A stretch of DNA of 64,000 bases, taken from contig NZ_CACSLH010000001.1 of the NCBI RefSeq assembly GCF_902706605.1, positions 1 to 64,000 on the forward strand. Direction: 5' to 3'. Positions 55,801 to 63,052 of the stretch are shown here, piece by piece (position 1 is the stretch's first letter; the number at the start of each line of letters is the position of its first letter). The notes under the pieces are model-generated. The model did no database searches. It had not been told where the DNA came from and was given only the letters and a program-made list of their open reading frames with translations. Source of the DNA: Enterococcus sp. CSURQ0835. GTDB lineage: Bacteria; Bacillota; Bacilli; Lactobacillales; Enterococcaceae. Position numbers and translations under genes: made by a program.

Positions 55801-58391
55801 TACATTTCTCGTTCTTCATCATAATAGCCAAGCCCATCACTATCTAAAACTTCTACGCGGTAAAAATAGCCGCCGGTTCCTTCTAATACGAGTGGCTCAC
55901 CGTCACTATCTATCAGCTGTTCCAATCGATAATTTAATTTCTTATTTCCTTGTGCTAATTTGATTGAATCTTCTAGTAGTGTTAAAGCAGTCGGGGTTCG
56001 AAGATAAAAAACCGGATTTGGTGAATAGTTTGATGCTCCGTACGGATAAAAAGTCGACAAAGCAGTGGCTTTTACGGTCAATTTTTCCCCGACATCCACC
56101 CGGTCACTCATTTCTTTTAGCTCTCGCCCCGCACTATCTATGATGGTCATCGGATCAGTTTGATTTCCTCTTGACTTATGACCATCAATGAATAATCCGA
56201 TATCTGCCCCTTGTTTGGTGGTCGCATTGGCAGCTACAACAGGTCGCGTTATAATAGTTCGCTTCAAATTATTTCCGTTATAACCTGCTGCTGGCTGAAT
56301 CTCCATCGTAGAATGCGCATCACCATTGGCATTTGTTTTATCTGTCAACAGGTGTCCATAATACTGTCCACCAGACTCCTTCACTCGCCCTTTATCACCG
56401 CTGACATAGTTTCCGTCATCTTTAGCGGCGACTTTAAATGTATAACTCAATTCTTTAATGTAATAATTTTCAAGATCTACTGGCACTTGTCCTAAACCTT
56501 GCGCTAACATTTCTCGATTTACATAGTAATAGTAACGTTCATTGGGGAAACCCAGCAAAGACTTTTCAACCCCGAAACTTTGGGTGATTTTTTTATTTTG
56601 ATAAACTTTCGCTGGCGTCAGCTTATAATTCCCCACTAATTTATCTGTTTCACCTATCGCACCTTTTTTCTGTAATGTAAAAGAAAAATCGTATTCATAA
56701 TTGCGAGCGGCGGCTAAATCCTCCGCGCTGTCGACCGTCCAAAATTGAACCATCGTGACTCCGATATGCCACGTGTTGTTGATATCAAATTTATATTTAA
56801 CATCTGCTTCACCTTTCGCGTTCGTTTTATTCGTAATTGATGAATAGCCTAATAAATGATTAACATGTTGATTTTGCATATTGATCACATCAAGTCGGAT
56901 AGGATTACTAGCTGCTGAGGATAGAAATTCAAAATCAAACGCCGTATCGTCAACGATCTTCAACGGGTTTCGATCACTGTCAGTTAAAGAGACTGCCTCT
57001 GATGTCACAGTAGCTCCGTTAAAAGCACTTTCATATTTTCGACCTAAATTATCTTTTGTGTAATAAACAGTATCCCCAGTCTGGAATCGATCGGCTGGAT
57101 AACGATAATGTAGTTGTAAATTTAGTACTTGCAATAAATATTCTTGCTGCGGATCAGTAAAATAATAGGTTACTTTGATCCGACCATCCGCTAACACCTC
57201 ATGTTTATAGTTAAAAATTTTATTACCATCATTACTTGCGGTGATCGTTTGAATCCAGTCATCCATCTCAGTAGTCAACAATTCAGCCGAAATAAATTTA
57301 TTCGGTTCCGTTTCAGACTCTTTGTAAGGAACATACAATTCATATGTCGGATTAGTCAGTTGGTAGCTGTTGTCATTAGTTGACATGTCGTTGTTTCGAA
57401 CCCGTGCATTTAATGTCAGCGAATATTTTTTATCAACTAACTGAGGGCCTGGATCTTGCGAGTTAGGAATAGCATTATTTTTTATGATTACCGAATGACC
57501 AATCGAACTGCTATTTACTAAATCATCTAGCACACGTTTTTCGGTCTTCTGTTCATCTTCAATCAAAGCGACTTGAAGTGCTGGCGATTGGCGGTTCAAA
57601 CTTTGATGCTGAATGCCACTCCAAAAAGAAGGATCACTCGCATTTCCACCATAAGAAGAGCGAATCGGAAAATAAAAACCGTCGATTGCCGCATTGGCCT
57701 CAAAGTGCACTACAATTTTCCCACCGTGAAAATAATCTTGATACCGCTGATTGGTCTCTTTTGGAAGATAATATTCACTTCTTTGAATCGCTGAATTCAA
57801 CGCATAAATTGGTTCAGTCCGTTCTTCTAACCGCTCAACTTTTACAACACTCTCTTTTGCCTCAATCACAGCTAATGCTGTTTTAGGAATCAAAATTCCT
57901 GGTGCAACAATCAGTTCGATTTTGCGGAGAGCATTCGTTTGTTTGTTAAACTGAACTATGACCCGTGACTGATCAGAGAGTTTCCAATCAATGTTAACAG
58001 GTGTAGCTTCTTCGGCTTCGCGCAATGCAATGTCGCCACCGTTTCGTTCGACTACGACTGAAAAATCAGCTTGCGCCTGTGGACTAGACGGTATTTTTTC
58101 AGTTGTAGTTTCAGCTGGTTCACTTTCACTCGTCCCTTCAGCCATCGCTTCAGTCGACGCTTCACTCCCCTCTTCCGTCGTTACGGTCCGTTCAGCTGCT
58201 TCATTTTCCTCACTTGTTTCTGCCAACAAACTCTCCAACGAAAATTTTGTCGCTAACTCACTTTCAATAGAAGTTTCAGGTATCAAGCTCGTACTAGTTT
58301 CAGATCCTGCTCCCAAGACAACTTGCCCACTAGTCACACAAGGCAAAAGTATTAATAAAAAAGCTAGTGCCGCTGTTAACTTTTTTTTCAT
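52842..58391 (-). CDS. Giant secreted protein of the SipW operon (1849 aa)
   Basis: Exported by a normal Sec signal peptide (KKKLTAALAFLLILLPCVTS core, residues 2-20). Residues about 30-110 are a Ser/Thr/Glu-rich spacer; the remaining 1740 residues have alternating beta character with many Tyr/Asn/Asp-rich segments, as in large adhesins. I recognise no named domain. There is no LPXTG motif, TM segment or wall-binding repeat at the C-terminus (ends FAIWDPLPN), so it must be released or held by partners. The ATG at 58391 is 5 nt after GGAGG. Last gene of the operon, 11 bp after the third small protein. A fibre-associated adhesin is the best guess. Confidence 0.75.
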   Translation of the reverse strand: MKKKLTAALAFLLILLPCVTSGQVVLGAGSETSTSLIPETSIESELATKFSLESLLAETSEENEAAERTVTTEEGSEASTEAMAEGTSESEPAETTTEKIPSSPQAQADFSVVVERNGGDIALREAEEATPVNIDWKLSDQSRVIVQFNKQTNALRKIELIVAPGILIPKTALAVIEAKESVVKVERLEERTEPIYALNSAIQRSEYYLPKETNQRYQDYFHGGKIVVHFEANAAIDGFYFPIRSSYGGNASDPSFWSGIQHQSLNRQSPALQVALIEDEQKTEKRVLDDLVNSSSIGHSVIIKNNAIPNSQDPGPQLVDKKYSLTLNARVRNNDMSTNDNSYQLTNPTYELYVPYKESETEPNKFISAELLTTEMDDWIQTITASNDGNKIFNYKHEVLADGRIKVTYYFTDPQQEYLLQVLNLQLHYRYPADRFQTGDTVYYTKDNLGRKYESAFNGATVTSEAVSLTDSDRNPLKIVDDTAFDFEFLSSAASNPIRLDVINMQNQHVNHLLGYSSITNKTNAKGEADVKYKFDINNTWHIGVTMVQFWTVDSAEDLAAARNYEYDFSFTLQKKGAIGETDKLVGNYKLTPAKVYQNKKITQSFGVEKSLLGFPNERYYYYVNREMLAQGLGQVPVDLENYYIKELSYTFKVAAKDDGNYVSGDKGRVKESGGQYYGHLLTDKTNANGDAHSTMEIQPAAGYNGNNLKRTIITRPVVAANATTKQGADIGLFIDGHKSRGNQTDPMTIIDSAGRELKEMSDRVDVGEKLTVKATALSTFYPYGASNYSPNPVFYLRTPTALTLLEDSIKLAQGNKKLNYRLEQLIDSDGEPLVLEGTGGYFYRVEVLDSDGLGYYDEEREMYGERISIEYQMEVNIASDGRPIEYRELLFVGDKNYTAAATGSYAAYMVNDRWGLTESMPNAGWANTYYYTPSNAPPSYNLCSTNLDYSFTTNSPNLNFGLNTRLSNDVLDPTDDGTRSKGVLDKNDQTFKATFSMDNIHQKGYVDSKGMFIAYLPIAKQDVKPEWLTEEELADYSLALKGELEIKSQKGVTYDIGYTTAQEKFNNHQDTFTGENGFATYQTYEEVKDKLDQVTMIKIIGRADGDGMIIPFGEQLTATMTLSYGGAKDHVFEELAGEKVSYRPYVVQIYTINRIATMFRTEAPKNELRIRYRPDQKEIELWAYKEADYPNDTSLNKTLDLPLPNFVNEYELVQTPGDFYSFNLDTIDNLVANQDHSVSYGNSTFALGTGLNLLGSDPAYIDLAQAAGQSLGKTGTVNKLNYKIYNANNINDTLGERSLIIHYQSQDSDDLDFKVKIKVLRKASKIKVENALMAGKVYKEFSASADNVKKTLQDGALTVQYAYDTSAITEGLPAKIPEDDFFLQFASTAADERSAKVSLPPGDTILMKVQSTKTVGDKVEKVRPEYYYYRNETNDSQAKILLKDFYQMGENKTEATQLTKAKMSAHAKEADQLSYLFIFDFENQDTAIHELATGDELDLIQLSFPTVAEEGKVSERNDIPTSFEVAKKAEVVQRSVKTNQAEYASQEPIEVSGDIRVSKAMDAVDAFNQYKLISVTFQLLEQKANGVEAVDWPAGTMIQKKNLDGSLETANYSRLKEDQTVLVAPFERVDPNDHQPGQSMPNFGGKDYKFQINTPVEALAAGKSYQIRVQAHKARSSFYPLLGERLENAVLDEEWEEQAEGEAFYLPITIKDKPSGLKVKSTMKERLVYNGSPTQTVNFKLMADNIDKVEPVLEIQRNGTTFEEVPDWEKYIETARSDNLVPTGEATTKEWEWTMRFKADLPAELNGEYRILFKAYREKVGDFPGAPVSYEQLHEVPWSFAIWDPLPN

Positions 58392-58402
58392 CACTGCCTC
58401 CT

Positions 58403-59224
58403 TTATTTCACTGCCGTGATTTTAAATGGCCGGTCAGTTTCTGGCGCATAATTTTGTTCTTCATCGTATTTCAGCAAATAAATCGTGGCCGCACTGATCG
58501 CGTCAATCACGCCCAGCTCGATTTTTTTCTGATCATTGTCTCCTGTGATTGTTTTCCCCAGTAAAAATTTATTCGTTTGATCCGGTACGACTTTATCGGC
58601 ATCCCAATTTAGGGTCACCGTTCGTTTTTCATTTGCCCAAACGATCAACTTCGTATACGGACTTTGCTTTTCATCTTCCACGACGATTTCCACATCTTCC
58701 GCTGCTTTTTGCAACAGAAAAGTCGCGGTCAATTCAGTTTGATACGGCTTGGTGCTCGTCGCGGTAACTGTCAACGCTCGTTCAGTCTTTCCCACTAAAA
58801 AATCATCACCCGGATAAATATCGATGACTTGTTTTTGTTGATCAGCTTTACTGGTGGAAGCCGGTAACGTGATCGCTTTACTGTCCATTTGCTTTATTCT
58901 GCCATCCACTTCGATCACAGCATTCGGATCTTGTTCAACTGTCACTTGATACTCAATCGGCACACGGGTAAAGCGCTGGCTATCTGGATAATTTCGCATT
59001 TCGATCCGGATCTTTTTCCCATTTTTCCAGTTCGTGATGGGATACGTTTTCTCTGCTTGACGCACCACTTCTTCTCGCTCTTTTAACACATTGCTGACAA
59101 AATACATATTTTTAGCTTTGCCTGGTTCATCAGCAGCTTGGTTTGAAACAAATTTCGCTAACCCTAAGACTGCCAAAAAAACAACACTCACTGTTCCGGT
59201 TACTATGATTTTTTTTCTTTTCAC
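58403..59224 (-). CDS. Extracytoplasmic protein with SipW-type leader, 273 aa
   Basis: An N-terminal hydrophobic segment (IIVTGTVSVVFLAVLGLAKF) is followed by NMYFVSNVL. The LAKF...FVSN arrangement copies the leader region of the two neighbouring SipW-type proteins. The mature part (about 230 residues) is beta-rich with three Ig-like stretches and no anchor. The GTG at 59224 is preferred because AGGTGA lies 5 nt before it; a GTG three codons earlier abuts the previous stop codon. It probably joins the surface structure built by this operon, perhaps as an adaptor for the giant protein. Confidence 0.65.
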   Translation of the reverse strand: MKRKKIIVTGTVSVVFLAVLGLAKFVSNQAADEPGKAKNMYFVSNVLKEREEVVRQAEKTYPITNWKNGKKIRIEMRNYPDSQRFTRVPIEYQVTVEQDPNAVIEVDGRIKQMDSKAITLPASTSKADQQKQVIDIYPGDDFLVGKTERALTVTATSTKPYQTELTATFLLQKAAEDVEIVVEDEKQSPYTKLIVWANEKRTVTLNWDADKVVPDQTNKFLLGKTITGDNDQKKIELGVIDAISAATIYLLKYDEEQNYAPETDRPFKITAVK

Positions 59225-59233
59225 GTTGATCAC

Positions 59234-59746
59234 CTAATCTATCTGTTCAGTTTGAATTTTTAATCGCTGGATTTGCATATCATCTTGGTAATAATTTTGA
59301 TTTTTTTCTTCCGGCCACCGGACTTTGATTTTATACGTGTGGATTTCTGGCTGGGTCGTAGCAGCCGCCATTTCAACTAACTCACCAAATGCGATCTCTT
59401 TTTCAGCCCCCCCTATCACGCGCAATAATTGATAGTCGAGCGGCACCATCCCAAAAGTTTCCAACTGAATCTGATATTGCGTGGTAACTTCTGTCTTGCG
59501 GTCAGCTTTTATATTGGTCAACTCAAATGTCAGCGTTTCAGTCTCTCCCGGAGAAAAAGTATTCGCTTTAAGCTCGATCGTAGCAAGCGAATTTCCCACA
59601 AAAACTGCCGTTCGTGCTTGGTCTTCTAACTTGTGCGCCTCTTGAAATTTTGCTAAGGTCGGCCAAATCAAATAGCTGCCTGCTAAAAGAATCGTTAAAG
59701 ACAATAACAGCAAAGGATAACGATTTTTCTGGCAAAATGTTCTCAT
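59234..59746 (-). CDS. TasA/CalY-like protein with SipW-type leader, 170 aa
   Basis: Leader LLLLSLTILLAGSYLIWPTL, then AKFQEAHKLEDQARTAVFVG. The TLAKF-x-ED-x-AR-x-A-x-F pattern matches the TLAKY...EDSARVAKF region of the 229-aa protein from the same operon, so both are probably cleaved by the SipW-type peptidase. The mature part is a small beta domain (ETLTFELTNI; YKIKVRWPEEKN). No anchor. Its ATG overlaps the stop of the LPKTG gene by 4 bp. Likely a minor fibre subunit or TapA-like accessory. Confidence 0.7.
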   Translation of the reverse strand: MRTFCQKNRYPLLLLSLTILLAGSYLIWPTLAKFQEAHKLEDQARTAVFVGNSLATIELKANTFSPGETETLTFELTNIKADRKTEVTTQYQIQLETFGMVPLDYQLLRVIGGAEKEIAFGELVEMAAATTQPEIHTYKIKVRWPEEKNQNYYQDDMQIQRLKIQTEQID

Positions 59747-60501
59747 GAGCCTTTACGTCCTTTCTGCTGTTTCAATAAAAAACTCAATAAAACAAAGAGC
59801 ACGCCGGTATAGATGATCCAATAGTGACGCGCTTCTCCTGTCTTGGGTAAGAAACCTAAAAATTTATCTGTAGCTTGAGGTAGTGCTACTGTTTTCGAAA
59901 TTCCCGTTTGCGCTAAAAAATTAGAACTCGCGCCAATTTGTTCAGCACTTGTTTCACTAGGCGTTTCTGTAGCTGGCGGGATTGGTTTGCCGGCTGCTTC
60001 ACTGATTACTTTTAATTTCAATGTGTAAACGAGATCCGCATCCAACGCTTTTTCCCCCAACTGAGTATCTCGTTCATGATCGACCTGTCCATCCCACTGC
60101 CAATCGATCCGATATGTTCTTGTTTGGCGTGCTGGTAAGTGCTCGGCTTTTTTAAAACTCCCTGTCGGTAAAAATTCAAAACCTGTTGGACCAAAAATAT
60201 ACGCATTCTCTTCTTTGATCCGCAACTCGATCGGGATCGCTTCATTATTTTCTTCTTCAATATGTACCCAGTAGTCTTGTGGTGCAGCAGTCACATTTTT
60301 TATTTGAAACGTGTAGCTACCACTTTTATTCGGATGCAAAAGTGCTGGTGATCCTTCACCAAAAATAGTTACTTCATCTCCAGCTGACCAAACTTGACCA
60401 CTGTCATCTGTTATTTCAAATAATTTAGCCGCACGGACTTCTTGCGGCCAAAAAAAGACAACGAGGCACAAGACGCCAAAAATAAAATTCTTTTTCGACA
60501 T
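59743..60501 (-). CDS. LPKTG cell-wall-anchored protein of the SipW operon
   Basis: A 252-aa protein with a Sec signal peptide (FGVLCLVVFFWPQEVRA, cleaved near residue 24), a beta-rich domain (YTFQIKNVTAAPQDYWVHIE), a Pro/Thr/Ser spacer, and the sortase signal LPKTGE near residue 218 with hydrophobic segment and a basic tail (KQQKGRKGS). A second motif-like LAQTG lies about 25 residues earlier. It is the only member with a wall anchor and could tether the fibre. No sortase gene is nearby, so housekeeping SrtA is assumed. AAGGAGGTG precedes the ATG. Confidence 0.85.
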   Translation of the reverse strand: MSKKNFIFGVLCLVVFFWPQEVRAAKLFEITDDSGQVWSAGDEVTIFGEGSPALLHPNKSGSYTFQIKNVTAAPQDYWVHIEEENNEAIPIELRIKEENAYIFGPTGFEFLPTGSFKKAEHLPARQTRTYRIDWQWDGQVDHERDTQLGEKALDADLVYTLKLKVISEAAGKPIPPATETPSETSAEQIGASSNFLAQTGISKTVALPQATDKFLGFLPKTGEARHYWIIYTGVLFVLLSFLLKQQKGRKGS

Positions 60502-60524
60502 GTTGCACCTCCTTGTACTTAAAA

Positions 60525-61214
60525 TTAATCGACTTGTGTAACGTTAGTAGTTGCTTTGATATTGACAGTAGCGGTTCCGGCTTCACCTAAAGTTGTATCA
60601 GCTGCATCATTTAATGCAATCTCAGCGTCATCATTTCCTTTTTCGAATGCCCAACGCCAGAAAATATAGACTTCATGATTTTCCGTAGTTCCTTTAGCAA
60701 TCGTTCCATTGATTGTACCTGCAGTTGGAGGAGTACTCGACCAAGCACTGGCAGTTAACTGAGTGCCTTTTTCCCCTGCAGCATAAGAATATTCTAGTGG
60801 GATATTCCCAGCATTTGTAATAGTTAAACTAGTCTTATAGTCTACATCAACTTCTGACGCAGTATTCCCGACTTCGATGACCGCATAACCTGAAGTTCCA
60901 GGTGCTAAAACTTTATCTTTTGGATTTTTCTTTGATTCCACACTATCTTCAAGGTTCGGTTTATTATCTATTCCTCCACTGGCATCAAATGTTGGGACCG
61001 CCGTCCAATTATCATACATTCCCGTCGCACTAAACAAATGATCCGTATCCCCCTCAGCAGTTACACTGAATTTCGCCACTCGCGCACTATCTTCAACATT
61101 ACCTTCTTTCGTATACTTCGCCAACGTTCCACCCAACAAACTCAACGTTACGATTACTAGTGCGGCTACCCCGAATGCACGGCGCATCTCTTTATTTTTC
61201 TTAACACTCTTCAA
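60525..61214 (-). CDS. TasA/CalY-like major subunit candidate, 229 aa
   Basis: SipW-dependent-type signal peptide: basic start, hydrophobic core (FGVAALVIVTLSLLGGTLAK), then YTKEGNVEDSARVAKFSV, closely like TasA/camelysin precursors (GGT[LF]A near the cleavage site, DSARVAKF at the mature start). The mature part is a beta sandwich-type domain ending in KATTNVTQVD. The TTG start at 61214 is supported by AAAGGAGG 8 nt upstream; the next Met is nine codons later without a site. It overlaps sipW by 14 bp, placing substrate and protease in one coupled unit. Likely the main fibre or matrix protein. Confidence 0.8.
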   Translation of the reverse strand: MKSVKKNKEMRRAFGVAALVIVTLSLLGGTLAKYTKEGNVEDSARVAKFSVTAEGDTDHLFSATGMYDNWTAVPTFDASGGIDNKPNLEDSVESKKNPKDKVLAPGTSGYAVIEVGNTASEVDVDYKTSLTITNAGNIPLEYSYAAGEKGTQLTASAWSSTPPTAGTINGTIAKGTTENHEVYIFWRWAFEKGNDDAEIALNDAADTTLGEAGTATVNIKATTNVTQVD

Positions 61215-61776
61215 TTTCTGTTCCTCCTTTATATTGGCGTTTGGCTCGAATTTCTTTCACACGATCATATCCCATTAAAAGCAGTATTGGGATTCCAATA
61301 CTTCCCACTAATCCCAGTGGTGTTTGTAAAAAGAGTAAAAAATCTCCCAACTTTGGGATCGTCTTTAAGTTCTTTCCTAAGATCTGATTTTCTTTGACAA
61401 ATTCTTGATCTGGTGCGTTATTCGCGCGACCTTTCGTCTGATAAGTTGTGATACCATCATCAACTTTGATGGTGATGACTTCATGACTGACATACGAATT
61501 ACCAGATTTGAATGTGATCACATCCTGATTGTGGTATTTCTCTTGCTGCGTTTTATTTTTAACTAACATCAAATCCCCAACTTTGATCGCGCGTTTGCTG
61601 CCATCATCCATCGATCCGGACTGCACGATCAAAGGCGTGATCCCAAATGCATTCGGTGCTCGATCGGGCTGTGCGTAACTTTGATAGATCAAAAAAAGAT
61701 TCGTCAATAAAAGCGGCACCAACAGAATAATAAAAAAACGTGCAGTCCACTTTAAGATTTGATCGAATTTATTCAA
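61201..61776 (-). CDS. sipW: SipW-type (ER-type) signal peptidase I
   Basis: A 191-aa membrane peptidase. The catalytic serine is in IVQSGSMDDG and the second catalytic residue is His in YVSHEVITI, where bacterial LepB enzymes use Lys; this Ser-His form defines the ER-type/SipW group. GRANNAPDQEFV is the family D-rich box. One TM at each end. In B. subtilis SipW processes TasA and TapA. Here it is the first gene of its operon, with substrates directly downstream. GGAGGGTATGTT precedes its ATG. Confidence 0.93.
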   Translation of the reverse strand: MNKFDQILKWTARFFIILLVPLLLTNLFLIYQSYAQPDRAPNAFGITPLIVQSGSMDDGSKRAIKVGDLMLVKNKTQQEKYHNQDVITFKSGNSYVSHEVITIKVDDGITTYQTKGRANNAPDQEFVKENQILGKNLKTIPKLGDFLLFLQTPLGLVGSIGIPILLLMGYDRVKEIRAKRQYKGGTEIEEC

Positions 61777-62003
61777 AATAACATACCCTCCTAATTAAAT
61801 TTATTTTTTTATATTTTATTTTTCTTATTTAATTATAGAGTGATTAAAATTTTAAATCAATTATTTTCTAATGTTTTTAAAGAATAAAAAGCCAAAAGTA
61901 ATCTAAATATAAAATAAAACTTATATAATATTTGTTATCAAAATTATCAATCTTTGTTTTCTTATTATAATTATCATAATTTTATTATCTTATAGCAAAG
62001 CAT
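61777..62003. other. Extremely AT-rich upstream region of the SipW operon
   Basis: About 200 bp of near-uniform A/T with many A- and T-tracts and no gene. It includes the sipW promoter and extends well upstream of it. Such DNA is often curved and bound by nucleoid proteins or regulators; no specific operator is recognised. Confidence 0.6.
61832..61860 (-). promoter_or_regulatory. Promoter of the SipW operon
   Basis: Minus strand: -35 TTGATT (61855-61860), 17-bp spacer, -10 TATAAT (61832-61837). It lies about 55 bp before the sipW ATG and is the only good promoter for the six-gene operon. Confidence 0.75.
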
Positions 62004-62041
62004 AAAAAAACGCATTTGTCCATTCTTGCGGACAAATGCGT
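62004..62041 (-). terminator. Terminator of manA
   Basis: Perfect 12-bp stem ACGCATTTGTCC / GGACAAATGCGT with T7 on the minus strand. It insulates the SipW operon from manA. Confidence 0.92.
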
Positions 62042-62079
62042 CATGTTTTGCAAGCTGCATTTTTAAAAGTTGCAGCAAA

Positions 62080-63036
62080 CTATTTTTTACTTTCTCCTGG
62101 TGTCGAAGCGATCAAACTCAAATCGCCTTCAAGCTCCCAGCTAGTAATTGCAGCTGGCAAAATGAAACTTGTACCCGGCTTTAATTCATACGTCTTTCCT
62201 GCCACGATCAAATTACCATAGCCACGGATCACGGTTGCTAAAGTATATAAACCCGTTTTTTCCACATTCAACTCACCAGATACATCCCATTGATACACAT
62301 TGAAAAATTCCGTTTCTAAATAAGTCGTGATTGCTGAATCGCCTTTACGAATTTCTGAAATCTCTAACTCTGGCGTCCGAGCTGGAACAGTCGTTACTTC
62401 GATCGATTGCTCGATGTGTAACTCGCGGGTATTCCCAGCGTCATCTTTACGATCATAATCATAAACCCGATAAGTCGTATCTGAGCTTTGTTGTGTCTCT
62501 AAGATCATAATCCCTTTGCCGATCGCGTGGATCGTCCCACTTGGAACAAAGAAGAAGTCACCTTTTTTAACCGGCACACGACGTAATAAGTCATCCCACT
62601 GACCGTCCTTAATCATCGCTGCTAGTTCGTCACGAGTTTTCGCGTTATGACCGTAAATGATCTCAGCACCTGGCTTAGCATCGATAATATACCAACATTC
62701 TGTTTTGCCAAGCTCACCTTCGTGTTTTAAGCCGTACGCATCATCTGGATGGACTTGCACTGAAAGATCATCTTCGGCATCTAAAATTTTGATCAAAAGT
62801 GGAAAAACTTTCCCTGGCTGGTCACCAAATAATTCCCGATTGTGCTCCCAAAGTTCTGCCACTGATTTTCCTTTAAATGGACCGTTTTCAACGATACTAA
62901 CTCCATGGGGATGCCCACTGATAGCCCAGTCCTCACCAATTTTATCATTCGGGAGTTCAAAACCAAAAACAGTATGTAGTTGATCGCCACCCCAGATTTT
63001 TTCGTGGAAAACAGGTTTTAAAAATAAAGGTTCCAT
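62080..63036 (-). CDS. manA: Mannose-6-phosphate isomerase, class I
   Basis: A 318-aa zinc enzyme interconverting mannose-6-P and fructose-6-P. The metal ligands sit in LSVQVHPDDAYG and a later conserved Glu/His region (FFFVPSGTIHAIG). The N-terminal MEPLFLKPVFHEKIWGG and GEDWAISGHPHG are typical of the Firmicutes short form. It lies 16 bp after the serine hydrolase gene and may be cotranscribed. Confidence 0.95.
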   Translation of the reverse strand: MEPLFLKPVFHEKIWGGDQLHTVFGFELPNDKIGEDWAISGHPHGVSIVENGPFKGKSVAELWEHNRELFGDQPGKVFPLLIKILDAEDDLSVQVHPDDAYGLKHEGELGKTECWYIIDAKPGAEIIYGHNAKTRDELAAMIKDGQWDDLLRRVPVKKGDFFFVPSGTIHAIGKGIMILETQQSSDTTYRVYDYDRKDDAGNTRELHIEQSIEVTTVPARTPELEISEIRKGDSAITTYLETEFFNVYQWDVSGELNVEKTGLYTLATVIRGYGNLIVAGKTYELKPGTSFILPAAITSWELEGDLSLIASTPGESKK

Positions 63037-63052
63037 TTTTTTCGCTCCTTTT

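Noticed and set aside
59743-60501. Second sortase motif LAQTG as the true anchor
   Set aside because: It is not followed by a hydrophobic segment and basic tail; only LPKTGE near residue 218 has the full sorting signal.
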